Assembly (NCBI RefSeq): GCF_000820085.1
Contig: NZ_CDBN01000069.1
Location: 1 to 35,269 of the forward strand
Source of the DNA: Aeromonas sanarellii
GTDB lineage: Bacteria > Pseudomonadota > Gammaproteobacteria > Enterobacterales > Aeromonadaceae
Direction of reading: 5' to 3'
Length of the DNA stretch: 35,269 nucleotides
Shown here: in pieces, positions 1-6,957 of the stretch
Numbering within the stretch: the first letter of the stretch is position 1
How the letters are laid out: each line of letters starts with the position of its first letter
The notes under the pieces: model-generated
Seen by the model: the letters and a program-made list of their open reading frames with translations, nothing else
The model's database searches: none
Told to the model about the DNA's origin: nothing
Translations under genes and position numbers: made by a program

Positions 1-12
1 TTTCAGAAGGCA

Positions 13-507
13 TCACCAGGCCGGGCGGCTGTGGCCGATGGGCTTGAACGCCTCATCGCGCAGGCCCACCAGCAGGGTGTCACCATCTTCCTGCAGGCGG
101 AATTCGCCGTAGCGCGCCTGCTCATACTGAGCCCCCGCCCCCTCCTCGAAGAAGAAGGCATCCGGCCCGATCCGCCATTGACCCTGGACGATGCGCACCC
201 TCAGCAGGCGCTCGCCCGGGGCCAGGGCCTCGGGGTTGCCTTGCGCCACCCAGTGCGCCACCTGATCCCCGTCGAGGCGAACGACCAGGGTATGGGCGCC
301 GGCAGCCTCCTGACGGCCCGCCAGCTGGCGGGCTAGGGCATAGTTCAGCCGCATGTAGTCCCCCTGCATCAGGGAGCGGGGATCGACCGGGGCGAGCTCG
401 AGCAGCACCACCTCGCCGGCGCTCATGGCGCGCTCGAAGCGCCAGACGCCGGCATTGATGCCCACCAGGATGGCGAAGCCGGTCAGCAAGAAACCAAGGC
501 GTCTCAT
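13..507 (-). CDS. GDYXXLXY-domain membrane-anchored protein
   Basis: This 164-residue protein has one N-terminal hydrophobic segment (about residues 5-21) that could be a signal anchor, followed by a soluble part. The family motif GDYMRLNY lies at residues 49-56 and defines the GDYXXLXY family, whose biochemical role is unknown to me. Proteins of this family are commonly encoded with DUF4401 and DUF2157 membrane proteins, as here, which suggests they form one envelope complex (inference). The start ATG overlaps the stop of an upstream 37-codon ORF in an ATGA, and a GGAGG lies about 6 bases ahead. The stop is 12 bases from the window edge, so the operon may continue beyond it. Confidence 0.85.
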   Translation of the reverse strand: MRRLGFLLTGFAILVGINAGVWRFERAMSAGEVVLLELAPVDPRSLMQGDYMRLNYALARQLAGRQEAAGAHTLVVRLDGDQVAHWVAQGNPEALAPGERLLRVRIVQGQWRIGPDAFFFEEGAGAQYEQARYGEFRLQEDGDTLLVGLRDEAFKPIGHSRPAW

Positions 508-617
508 GCGGTATTCCTCCCATGAAGGGGCATGTGCCCTTGAGCGTCGCCGAGCGACAGGGCGCCGAAGCCCGGCAATGCGATGAGGCCGATCGGCAAG
601 AAGACGAGGCGTCTCAT
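504..617 (-). CDS. 37-codon overlapping ORF, diverged copy of the start of the GDYXXLXY gene
   Basis: This short reading frame begins in an ATGA overlap with the DUF4401 stop and ends in an ATGA overlap with the next gene, so ribosomes could pass through all three frames. Its first residues, MRRLVFLPIGLIALPGF, resemble MRRLGFLLTGFAILVGI at the start of the GDYXXLXY protein, and the DNA around both ATGs is also alike (ATGAGACGCCT in each). After about 20 codons the likeness stops, and the frame runs through the ribosome binding site of the next gene. It could be a leftover of a duplicated or replaced 5' end, or a small coupling peptide. I cannot tell whether the peptide has a function of its own. 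Confidence 0.4.
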   Translation of the reverse strand: MRRLVFLPIGLIALPGFGALSLGDAQGHMPLHGRNTA

Positions 618-1621
618 GAGGCTATCTCCCTGCCGAGGGTCTTCAGCAGATGGCGGGTGCCGAGCAGCAGGGCGCCCGAGCCCAGCAGCAACCAGGACTT
701 GGTCATCAGGGTCAGCCCCAGATCGTAGTAATAGAGGGAGCCGAAGCCGAGCAGCAGCAGGACGGCCAGGGTCATGAGCGCGAGGCTGCCGCCGTAGAAG
801 CCGAGCACCAGCACCAGGGCGCCGGCGCCCATGCCGGGGATGAAGGCGCTGAGCAGCACCAGGGGCAGGCCGGCGAACAGCGGCAGCCTGAGGCGCACCA
901 TGACCCCCAGCAGCAAGGCGGCGCAGAGCAAGGGATTGAGCCAGTGCGGCAGCCGGGAGGGGCTGAACTCGTCCAGCACGCTGGCGCCGCCGTCCCAGAG
1001 CGGATGGTGCAGCCGTCCCAGCACCAGCAGGGAGAGCGCCAGTCCCAGGGTCAGGGACTCGTAGAGCTGATGGCGAACGGGATCCCGCTCGGCCTGCAGC
1101 CAGCACAGGGTGACGGCCCCCATCACCAGCGGCAGGGCCAGCAGGTGCAGGCCGAGGCAAGCCAGTCCAAGCGTGAGCAGGATGGCGGCGGCGAAGCTGT
1201 GGAACAGGCGCACCAGCCAGTGCTCGAACAGGGCGGCAATCCCGAGGGAGAGGGTGCAGAGGCCGAACCAGAGGGGGGCCGCGTCCAGATCCAGCCTGTC
1301 CAGCAGGCCGTAGAGCAGCCAGGCATCGGCCGCGAGCGCCAGCGCCAGCACGAACTGATCCCAGAGATCGGTGCGCCGGGCGGTGCGATTGAGGCCGAGG
1401 GCGGCGATCATCAGGACGGCGCCCAAGGCGAGGGCGTGGTCCGCCTCCCGGGTCAACTCCTCGAACGCCATGAACAGGAAGAAGAGCAGGAAGAGGGCGG
1501 CAATCCAGCCCACCATGCCGAGCAGGAAGCGGCTCGACCAGTGGGGCTGTTCGTCCCTGGGGCACTCCCCTTCCACCAGACGGGCGGCCCTCAGGCGCTC
1601 CCAGATCACAGGATCAGACAT
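614..1621 (-). CDS. DUF4401 domain multi-pass membrane protein
   Basis: This 335-residue protein has a short cytoplasmic-looking N-terminus with the acidic stretch VEGECPRDEQ, then about ten strongly hydrophobic segments rich in leucine and alanine. This matches the DUF4401 family of inner-membrane proteins, for which no reaction is established. The gene starts 8 bases inside the end of the DUF2157 gene with GGAGG just upstream, and its stop overlaps the next ATG, so the operon is tightly coupled. The partners (DUF2157 before, GDYXXLXY after) are the usual companions, which supports the call more than any single motif does. An alternative would be a generic permease, but I see no transport motif. 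Confidence 0.8.
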   Translation of the reverse strand: MSDPVIWERLRAARLVEGECPRDEQPHWSSRFLLGMVGWIAALFLLFFLFMAFEELTREADHALALGAVLMIAALGLNRTARRTDLWDQFVLALALAADAWLLYGLLDRLDLDAAPLWFGLCTLSLGIAALFEHWLVRLFHSFAAAILLTLGLACLGLHLLALPLVMGAVTLCWLQAERDPVRHQLYESLTLGLALSLLVLGRLHHPLWDGGASVLDEFSPSRLPHWLNPLLCAALLLGVMVRLRLPLFAGLPLVLLSAFIPGMGAGALVLVLGFYGGSLALMTLAVLLLLGFGSLYYYDLGLTLMTKSWLLLGSGALLLGTRHLLKTLGREIAS

Positions 1622-2552
1622 GTGGCCTCCGTTGTTGTTGCAGCCAGCGGCTGGCCAGCACCGACAGGCCGATGGCGATGAGACAGAGCAGCAGGAAGCC
1701 GTTCATGTCGGGCTCCATCCACTTGCCGAGCGCCGCCAGGACGACGGCGATGAGGCTCAGGCAGCCCATGGCGAGCCCGGCGATGAACCTGTGGTGCCAG
1801 CGCAGGTAGGCGGCGGCGAGCCAACCTAGCCAGGCGGGCCAGACCCAGGGGGAGGCGGCATCGAACAGGGCCAGCAGGGCCAGCAGGGTGACCCCGAGCC
1901 CGGCGGCCAGCCCCGCCAGCCAGGAGGGCATCAGGGCGTAGCGGGCGGGGGCCAGCATGAGCAGCCCCCAGAGGGCGGCGTTGAGCAGGGTCAGGCACCA
2001 GCCGAGGGCCTCCTCGTCGAAGGAGAAGAAGAGATCGATGAGGCCGAGCCGCCAGTAGAGCACCAGGGCGAGCTGGCCGAGCAGCCAGGCGAGCGTCCAG
2101 AGCAGCGGGCTCCTGCCGAGCGCCGCCAGCGGCAGCAGCAACAGGGCCCAGGTGGCGAACAGTTGCCAGGGATCGGCACCGGTCTGGTAGGTCTGGCCCA
2201 CCAGGGCCAGCAGGGCGCCGAGGTTGAGGGCCAGGGTCAGCAGCAGGGCCTGGCGCGGGGTGTCGGCCAGGGGCTTGCGCCAGAGTACCAGCAGCATAGC
2301 GAGCAGGGGCAGCTCCAGCAGGGCGAGGCGCGAGAGGCGGCCCAGGGCCTGCCAGTTGAAGGCGACGAAGAACACCAGGCCGGCACCGAGGCAGAGACAG
2401 CCGAGCCAGAGCAGCAGGCGGTCGAACAGCCAGCGCCAGCGGGCGGGGCCCGGGGGCAGATCGCACAGGGCGAGCGCGGCGGACAGGGACTCCCGGGGGA
2501 GGCGGCCGCGTCTGACCCAGTCGAGCAGGGTCTGTCTTGAGGTGAGGTGCAT
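1614..2552 (-). CDS. DUF2157 domain multi-pass membrane protein
   Basis: This 312-residue protein starts at the ATG reading MHLTSRQTLLDWVRRG, preceded by AGGAG about 8 bases upstream. The longer open frame before it has no good ribosome site. The N-terminal 45 residues are soluble and helical-looking, with W-V-R-R-G-R-L-P typical of DUF2157 openings, and are followed by eight to ten hydrophobic segments. Function is unknown. As first gene of the group it probably carries the operon promoter in the region before 2552, but I could not pick one with confidence. The gene overlaps DUF4401 by 8 bases. The cluster is likely an envelope complex (inference from constant association of the three families). 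Confidence 0.8.
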   Translation of the reverse strand: MHLTSRQTLLDWVRRGRLPRESLSAALALCDLPPGPARWRWLFDRLLLWLGCLCLGAGLVFFVAFNWQALGRLSRLALLELPLLAMLLVLWRKPLADTPRQALLLTLALNLGALLALVGQTYQTGADPWQLFATWALLLLPLAALGRSPLLWTLAWLLGQLALVLYWRLGLIDLFFSFDEEALGWCLTLLNAALWGLLMLAPARYALMPSWLAGLAAGLGVTLLALLALFDAASPWVWPAWLGWLAAAYLRWHHRFIAGLAMGCLSLIAVVLAALGKWMEPDMNGFLLLCLIAIGLSVLASRWLQQQRRPHV

Positions 2553-2656
2553 GGCGAGGCTCCTGAAGCCGTCGTGCCTGAAAGATAAGGCATTATGGCA
2601 CGGCGCCGCGCTCCGGGGCAGCATCCGCGGTGGGGATGCGACATCGGCGCCGGGCA

Positions 2657-2686
2657 CAAAAAAGCCCCCGCCGGGAGGAGGGGGCC
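2657..2686 (-). terminator. Rho-independent terminator of the manganese exporter gene
   Basis: Read on the minus strand, a GGGGGC-type stem with a 10-base loop is followed by six T residues, about 70 bases after the stop of the exporter gene. The next gene in the same direction (DUF2157) begins about 105 bases later, so this separates the two units. Confidence 0.8.
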
Positions 2687-2754
2687 GGAATGACGGCCGG
2701 GGCGGCGGTGTTGATCAGTGCTCACGCTGATCCCACCCCCTTGTCCCCGGGGCG

Positions 2755-3312
2755 TCAGACGAAGATCAGGGTGCTGACGCCCAGGCCCACGAACAGCGCG
2801 GCGCAGGCGATGCGGATCCCCTTGAGGGGCAGCCTGTCGGCGCCGAGCTTGCCGAGCAGCACCACGGGGACGTTGGCCAGCATCATGCCGAGGGTGGTGC
2901 CCGTGATGACCTGGACGAGGGAGTCGTACTTGGCCGCCAGCAGCACCGTGGCTATCTGGGTCTTGTCACCGATCTCGGCGATGAAGAAGAGCACGAAGGT
3001 GGCCATGAAGGGGCCGTATTTGTCCAGCGAGCTCTCCTCGTCGTCCATCTTGTCCGGCACCAGGATCCAGGCGGCCATGGCGATGAAGGCGCCGGCGACC
3101 AGCCAGGTCATCACCCTGGGGTCCATCCAGCGACTGATGAACTCCCCTATCCAGGCGGCGCCCGCATGGTTGAGCAGGGTGGCGGCCAGCATGCCGGCGA
3201 TGATGGGCCAGGGTTTGCGAAAACGACAGATGAGCAGCAACGCCAGCAGCTGTGTCTTGTCGCCGATCTCGGCGATGGCAACGCTGATGGTGGAGGTTAA
3301 CAAGGCTTCCAT
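2755..3312 (-). CDS. mneA: TMEM165/GDT1 (UPF0016) family manganese exporter
   Basis: This 185-residue inner-membrane protein has six hydrophobic segments in two repeated halves. Each half carries the family signature E-x-G-D-K-T: EIGDKTQLL near residue 16 and EIGDKTQIA near residue 113. In this family the acidic residues of these motifs form the cation path, and the Vibrio member MneA exports Mn2+. A central acidic loop (DKMDDEESSLDK) separates the halves. The gene follows a yybP-ykoY riboswitch, which senses Mn2+, so the function and the control agree. No clear Shine-Dalgarno precedes the ATG; the bases before it are mostly pyrimidines, which may matter for the riboswitch switch. Calcium/proton exchange is the other activity known in the family. 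Confidence 0.88.
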   Translation of the reverse strand: MEALLTSTISVAIAEIGDKTQLLALLLICRFRKPWPIIAGMLAATLLNHAGAAWIGEFISRWMDPRVMTWLVAGAFIAMAAWILVPDKMDDEESSLDKYGPFMATFVLFFIAEIGDKTQIATVLLAAKYDSLVQVITGTTLGMMLANVPVVLLGKLGADRLPLKGIRIACAALFVGLGVSTLIFV

Positions 3313-3515
3313 AAAGATGACCGGGGGACGGAATTGTAATAAACCAAAGACAAGCCTGTGCCATCCGTCCCCGGTTCTGGCACTGGCCCGTCAAAGGTCT
3401 TGTCAAATCCGGCATTGCCCGGATCACCCTGACCATGGTGAGTTGGCACCAAGTATGTTGATCAGGATCGCGCACCGGGTTGGCACCCGCGGCGAGACTA
3501 CTCCCCCTCGATGGG
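3313..3515 (-). promoter_or_regulatory. yybP-ykoY (Mn2+) riboswitch and expression platform
   Basis: On the minus strand the leader of the exporter gene shows the conserved elements of the yybP-ykoY class in order: GGGGAGTAG (3497-3505), ATCAACATACTTGG (3449-3462), and CAAGACCTTTG closing the aptamer (about 3391-3403). Downstream, GGGGACGG at 3365-3372 can pair with CCGTCCCC at 3326-3333, just before the start codon, and the pairing extends to 11 base pairs with one bulge. That hairpin is the likely switching element. By analogy with the family, Mn2+ binding should turn expression on. Motif matches are seen directly; the switching model is inferred. Confidence 0.88.
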
Positions 3516-3556
3516 AGCCGGCATTCTAGGGAAAAAGCGCGGGAGAGACAAGCAGA

Positions 3557-3886
3557 TCAACCGCCCACCAGCTTGACCTGAAAGCCCGCCCTCTCCAGTT
3601 CGGCCTTGATCAGGTCCCGTTTGTCCCCCTGGATCTCGATGATCCCCTCCTTGAGGCCGCCGCCGGTGCCGCACTTCTTCTTGAGCAGGGTGGCGAGGGC
3701 CTTCTGCTGATCGGCAGGCACGCCGTAGATGCTGATGACCCCGGCCCCCTTGCGCCCCTTGGTCTCGCGCCGGATGCGCACGACCCCGTCGGCGGGGAAG
3801 GGGGAGGCGTTCTGGGCGGGGGCGGATTCCTTGATCATGCCGCCGTCCGTGCTGTAGACCAGGCGGCTGTTGTTGTCGTGACTCAT
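3557..3886 (-). CDS. yciH: SUI1/eIF1-like translation factor YciH
   Basis: This 109-residue protein is of the SUI1 family. The first 30 residues are polar and flexible; the SUI1 fold runs from about residue 33 to the end, with R-I-R-R-E-T-K-G-R-K-G-A-G-V as the basic face and K-K-K-C-G-T-G-G-G-L-K as the conserved loop. In E. coli, YciH resembles eIF1 and is linked to discrimination at initiation and to a stress-linked block of translation. I chose the ATG reading MSHDNNSRLVYST, the usual family start, over an upstream in-frame start. The gene is divergent from feoA, with about 120 bases shared between them. Confidence 0.88.
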   Translation of the reverse strand: MSHDNNSRLVYSTDGGMIKESAPAQNASPFPADGVVRIRRETKGRKGAGVISIYGVPADQQKALATLLKKKCGTGGGLKEGIIEIQGDKRDLIKAELERAGFQVKLVGG

Positions 3887-3917
3887 GGCAATACTTTGTC
3901 GGTTAGCGAAGCGGAGT

Positions 3918-3958
3918 TTGATTTTACGCAAATAAATGTTGGGGGCACAGCTTATAAT
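3918..3958 (+). promoter_or_regulatory. Candidate feoABC promoter with FNR-like site
   Basis: A perfect -10 element, TATAAT, lies at 3953-3958, 48 bases before feoA. No good -35 is present, but TTGAT-TTTA-CGCAA at 3918-3931 resembles the FNR site TTGAT-N4-ATCAA (8 of 10 fixed bases). Its centre lies about 40 bases before the expected start of transcription, the usual place for FNR acting as a class II activator. feo operons are FNR-activated in enteric bacteria, so this fits. I did not find a convincing Fur box. Confidence 0.45.
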
Positions 3959-4005
3959 CCTCCCACTAAAAGCGAATTATTCTTGTTTAACTTCAGGGGC
4001 CCGTC

Positions 4006-4233
4006 ATGGTACTCACACAGCTGTCGCCGGGACAGAGTGCTCGCATCAAGAACATGAACCAGTTGACGCGTCCATTGCGACGCAAGCTGATGGTGATGGG
4101 GCTGCTGCCCCAGACCGAAGTCCTCTATCTGCGGGCCGCCCCCCTGGGGGACCCGCTCCAGATCCAGTGCCAGGGCATCTGCCTCTCCATGCAGCGGAGC
4201 CTGGCCCAGCAAATCGAGGTGGAGCCGGTATGA
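4006..4233 (+). CDS. feoA: Ferrous iron transport protein A
   Basis: This 75-residue SH3-like cytoplasmic protein is the usual length for FeoA. It has L-T-Q-L-S-P-G-Q-S-A-R-I at the start, M-G-L-L-P in the middle and a C-terminal strand ending IEVEPV. FeoA supports iron uptake through FeoB, probably by contacting it, though its exact role is not settled. It is first in feoABC. Its stop overlaps an ATG of a 36-codon ORF that leads into feoB, and the last 14 codons are repeated twice, in diverged form, in that spacer. Confidence 0.92.
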   Translation: MVLTQLSPGQSARIKNMNQLTRPLRRKLMVMGLLPQTEVLYLRAAPLGDPLQIQCQGICLSMQRSLAQQIEVEPV

Positions 4234-4341
4234 GTTTCCTTGCAGCAGAAGAGCCTGGCTCAACTTACCAATGTGGAAGCGCCATGAGCCACTCACAGCA
4301 GAAGAGCCTGAATCATCGAATCGAGGTGGAGCCGGTATGAG
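4193..4341 (+). repeat. Three imperfect tandem copies of the feoA 3' end
   Basis: Three units of about 45-60 bases follow each other, each starting CAGC(AGA)GGAGCCTG-like and ending ATGAG. In the feoA frame they would encode QRSLAQQIEVEPV, QQKSLAQLTNVEAP and QQKSLNHRIEVEPV, each with its own TGA. Only the first belongs to intact feoA. The last unit repeats a 23-base run (4212-4234) exactly at 4319-4341, so feoB starts in the same sequence context as the one in which feoA ends. The units differ enough to look like ends of different feoA alleles. Confidence 0.85.
4230..4340 (+). CDS. 36-codon ORF bridging feoA and feoB (made of feoA-end repeats)
   Basis: An open frame of 36 codons starts in the ATGA that ends feoA and stops in the ATGA that starts feoB, so translation could be coupled through it. 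Its second half reads SHSQQKSLNHRIEVEPV, which is a FeoA-like C-terminus in the FeoA frame. An internal ATG at 4284 with no strong ribosome site is also in frame. I think it is a by-product of the repeats rather than a selected protein, but it may help ribosomes reach feoB, which otherwise lacks a clear Shine-Dalgarno at this ATG. Confidence 0.35.
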   Translation: MSFLAAEEPGSTYQCGSAMSHSQQKSLNHRIEVEPV

Positions 4342-6607
4342 CTACAACCTGGTCACGGTCGGCAATCCCAACAGCGGCAAGACCTCCCTGTTCAACGCCC
4401 TGACCGGCTCCCGCCAGCAGGTGGGCAACTGGAGCGGGGTCACCGTCGACAAGAAGATGGGGACCTTCTCTGCCGAGGGGCAGGACTACAGCCTGGTGGA
4501 CCTGCCCGGCATCTACGCCCTGGCAAACCAGGAGGCGAGCCTGGACGAGCAGATCGCCAGCCGCTTCGTCCAGAGCCAGCAGCCGGATCTGCTGCTCAAC
4601 GTCATCGACGCCGCGAACCTGGAGCGCTCCCTCTACCTCACCCTGCAACTGCGGGAGCTGGGCCTGCCCATGGTGGTGGTGCTCAACAAGATGGATCTGC
4701 TGGAGAAGCGCCGCATCGCCATCGACGAGGCGCTGCTCGCGAAGGCGCTGGGTTGCCCCGTGGTCTCCTTGTCCGCCCACAACCGCCAGCAGGTGGCGGC
4801 CTTCAAGGCCCGTATCCACCAACTCATCGGCCAGTCCCAGCCCGCCCTGGTGCTCGACTATGGCCAGCCTCTCGAGACGGACATCGCCGAGCTGGAGACC
4901 CTGCTCGCCCACCACCACCTGAGTACCCGCGGCCGCGCCCTGCGCCTGCTGGAGGAAGACATTGCCATGCAGGAGACCCTGGCGGCGGGGCAGCAGGCGG
5001 CGGCCGACAACGTGGTGAGTCGCGCCCACCACGCCCAGGACATCGACCTGCAACTCGCTGATTTGCGCTACGGCCATATCCACCACTGGTGCCAGCAGGC
5101 GTGCCGCCATCAGGACAAGCTCACTGTCGCCCAGAGCGAACGGCTGGACAGGATACTGCTCAACCGCTGGGTGGGCATCCCTTTCTTCCTGCTGGTGATG
5201 TACCTGATGTTCATGTTCGCCATCAAGGTGGGCAGCGCCTTCATCGACTTCTTCGACATCCTCGGGGGGGCCCTCTTCGTGGACGGGGTGCACCACCTGC
5301 TGGGGCTGATGAGTGCCCCCGACTGGCTGGGGGCCGTGCTCGCGGACGGCGTGGGTGCCGGTTTGCAGACGGTGGCGACCTTCATCCCCGTGGTGGGCTG
5401 CCTCTTTCTCTTCCTCGCGGTGCTGGAGAGCTCCGGCTATCTGGCCCGCGCCGCCTTCGTGGTGGACGCCCTGATGCGTCGCCTCGGCCTGCCCGGCAAG
5501 GCCTTCGTCCCCATGCTGATGGGCTTTGGCTGCACCGTGCCCGCGGTGATGGCGACTCGCACCCTGGGGTCGGAGCGCGAGCGGCTGATGACCTCGGCCA
5601 TGGCGCCCTTCATGTCCTGCGGTGCCCGTCTGCCGGTCTACGCCCTGTTCGCGGTGGCCTTCTTCCCCGAGTCGGGGCAGAACCTGGTGTTCGGCCTCTA
5701 TCTGTTCGGCATCCTGGTGGCGGTGCTCACCGGCCTCTTCCTGCGCAGCACCCTGCTGCCGGGCAAGAGCGACTCCATGGTGATGGAGATGCCCGATTAC
5801 GAGTGGCCCCGTCCGGTGGACGTGGGGCTGCGCACCTGGCAGAAGCTCAAGGGCTTCATCTTCGGCGCCGGCAAGACCATAGTACTGATGGTGGCGGTGC
5901 TGAGCGTGCTCAACTCGCTCGGCACCGACGGCAGCTTCGGCAACCAGGATCAGGAGAACTCGGTGCTGAGCAAGCTGAGCCAGTCCGTGACCCCTGTGCT
6001 GCATCCCATAGGCGTGCGGGACGACAACTGGCAGGCCACGGTGGGCATCCTCACCGGCATCTTCGCCAAGGAGGCGGTGGTCGCCACCCTCAACAGCCTC
6101 TACGCCGGCGGCGCCGGTGACGAGGAGCAGAGCGAGTACTCCCTGCTCGGCAGCCTGAAGGAGGCGCTGGCCACCATTCCCGCCAACCTGGCGGACATCG
6201 ATCCCGCCGATCCCATGGGGCTCAAGGTGGGGGAGCTGGCGGACAAGCAGGCGGCGGCCGAGGCCCAGGAGGTGGACACCTCCACCTACGGCAACATGCA
6301 GACCCACTTCGACGGGGTGGCCGGAGCCTTCGCCTACCTGCTGTTCGTGCTGCTCTACATGCCCTGCGCCGCCGCCATGGGCGCCCTGGTGCGGGAGACC
6401 GGTCGCCAGTGGGCCCTGTTCACCGCCGCCTGGTGCAACTACGTGGCCTTCCTGTGCGCCACCCTCTTCTATCAACTGGCGACCTTCGCCGCCCACCCGG
6501 AGCAGAGCCTGATCTGGACCCTGAGCTATCTGCTCTCCCTGGGGCTGCTGTGGTGGCTGGGCCGGCGCCACGGCGATCTCATCGCCCGCAGGGTGGTGAC
6601 CCTGTGA
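4337..6607 (+). CDS. feoB: Fe(2+) transporter permease FeoB
   Basis: This 756-residue inner-membrane protein has the FeoB order of parts. The N-terminal G domain has G1 GNPNSGKTS at residues 9-17, G3 DLPG at 55-58 and G4 NKMD at 117-120. A helical GDI-like spacer follows to about residue 270. The membrane part has two gate repeats, with G-F-G-C-T-V-P-A-V-M-A-T-R and C-G-A-R-L-P-V-Y in the first and L-Y-M-P-C-A-A-A-M-G in the second. It drives uptake of ferrous iron, coupled to nucleotide hydrolysis by the G domain. The ATG at MSYNLV is chosen because the G1 motif then sits at the usual position. The stop overlaps the feoC start (GTGA). Confidence 0.96.
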   Translation: MSYNLVTVGNPNSGKTSLFNALTGSRQQVGNWSGVTVDKKMGTFSAEGQDYSLVDLPGIYALANQEASLDEQIASRFVQSQQPDLLLNVIDAANLERSLYLTLQLRELGLPMVVVLNKMDLLEKRRIAIDEALLAKALGCPVVSLSAHNRQQVAAFKARIHQLIGQSQPALVLDYGQPLETDIAELETLLAHHHLSTRGRALRLLEEDIAMQETLAAGQQAAADNVVSRAHHAQDIDLQLADLRYGHIHHWCQQACRHQDKLTVAQSERLDRILLNRWVGIPFFLLVMYLMFMFAIKVGSAFIDFFDILGGALFVDGVHHLLGLMSAPDWLGAVLADGVGAGLQTVATFIPVVGCLFLFLAVLESSGYLARAAFVVDALMRRLGLPGKAFVPMLMGFGCTVPAVMATRTLGSERERLMTSAMAPFMSCGARLPVYALFAVAFFPESGQNLVFGLYLFGILVAVLTGLFLRSTLLPGKSDSMVMEMPDYEWPRPVDVGLRTWQKLKGFIFGAGKTIVLMVAVLSVLNSLGTDGSFGNQDQENSVLSKLSQSVTPVLHPIGVRDDNWQATVGILTGIFAKEAVVATLNSLYAGGAGDEEQSEYSLLGSLKEALATIPANLADIDPADPMGLKVGELADKQAAAEAQEVDTSTYGNMQTHFDGVAGAFAYLLFVLLYMPCAAAMGALVRETGRQWALFTAAWCNYVAFLCATLFYQLATFAAHPEQSLIWTLSYLLSLGLLWWLGRRHGDLIARRVVTL

Positions 6608-6846
6608 TACTGCGCGAGCTGGGGGATTACCTTGCGAAGAGCAAGCGGGCGAGCCGGCGGGAGCTGGCCCGCCACTTCCACACCTCGGAGGATGCGGTGG
6701 AGGCCATGCTCGGCGTCTGGATGCGCAAGGGGCGCGTCGTCAAGCGGGCGACCCGGCTGTGCGGCGGCAGTTGCTGCGGCAGCAGCGAGGAGGTGACGTT
6801 CGAGTGGTGCGAGCCCGGCCGGATAGGGCTGGTGCAAAAAGGCTGA
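6604..6846 (+). CDS. feoC: FeoC, winged-helix Fe-S protein of the feo operon
   Basis: This 80-residue protein begins at a GTG that overlaps the feoB stop. Residues 1-50 fit a small winged-helix fold (I-L-R-E-L-G-D-Y-L, then S-R-R-E-L-A-R-H-F). A cysteine group follows at C53, C57, C58 and C69, which in FeoC proteins holds an oxygen-sensitive iron-sulfur cluster. FeoC is thought to protect FeoB from proteolysis or to tune its activity in low oxygen. The GTG start gives the family length; no other start in this frame is sensible. It ends the operon just before a strong hairpin terminator. Confidence 0.88.
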   Translation: MILRELGDYLAKSKRASRRELARHFHTSEDAVEAMLGVWMRKGRVVKRATRLCGGSCCGSSEEVTFEWCEPGRIGLVQKG

Positions 6847-6860
6847 CGCCACCTGAGATG

Positions 6861-6887
6861 AAAAAGGGAACCCCAGGGTTCCCTTTC
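6861..6887. terminator. Bidirectional terminator between feoC and glgC
   Basis: AAGGGAACCC and its complement GGGTTCCCTT form a near-perfect stem with a tiny loop. It is preceded by A residues and followed by TTTCTT, so it can end the plus-strand feo transcript and the minus-strand glgC transcript, which converge here. Confidence 0.8.
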
Positions 6888-6957
6888 TTGTGGGCAGCGG
6901 GCAGAAACGGCACCCTGGTGCTTGCCCGGGGCCAGCGGCTGGGCGCCCTCTTCGCCG

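Noticed and set aside
4313..6571. A 752-codon open frame antisense to feoB
   Set aside because: High-GC shadow: full of H, Q, G and E with no family likeness, exactly opposite a clear FeoB.
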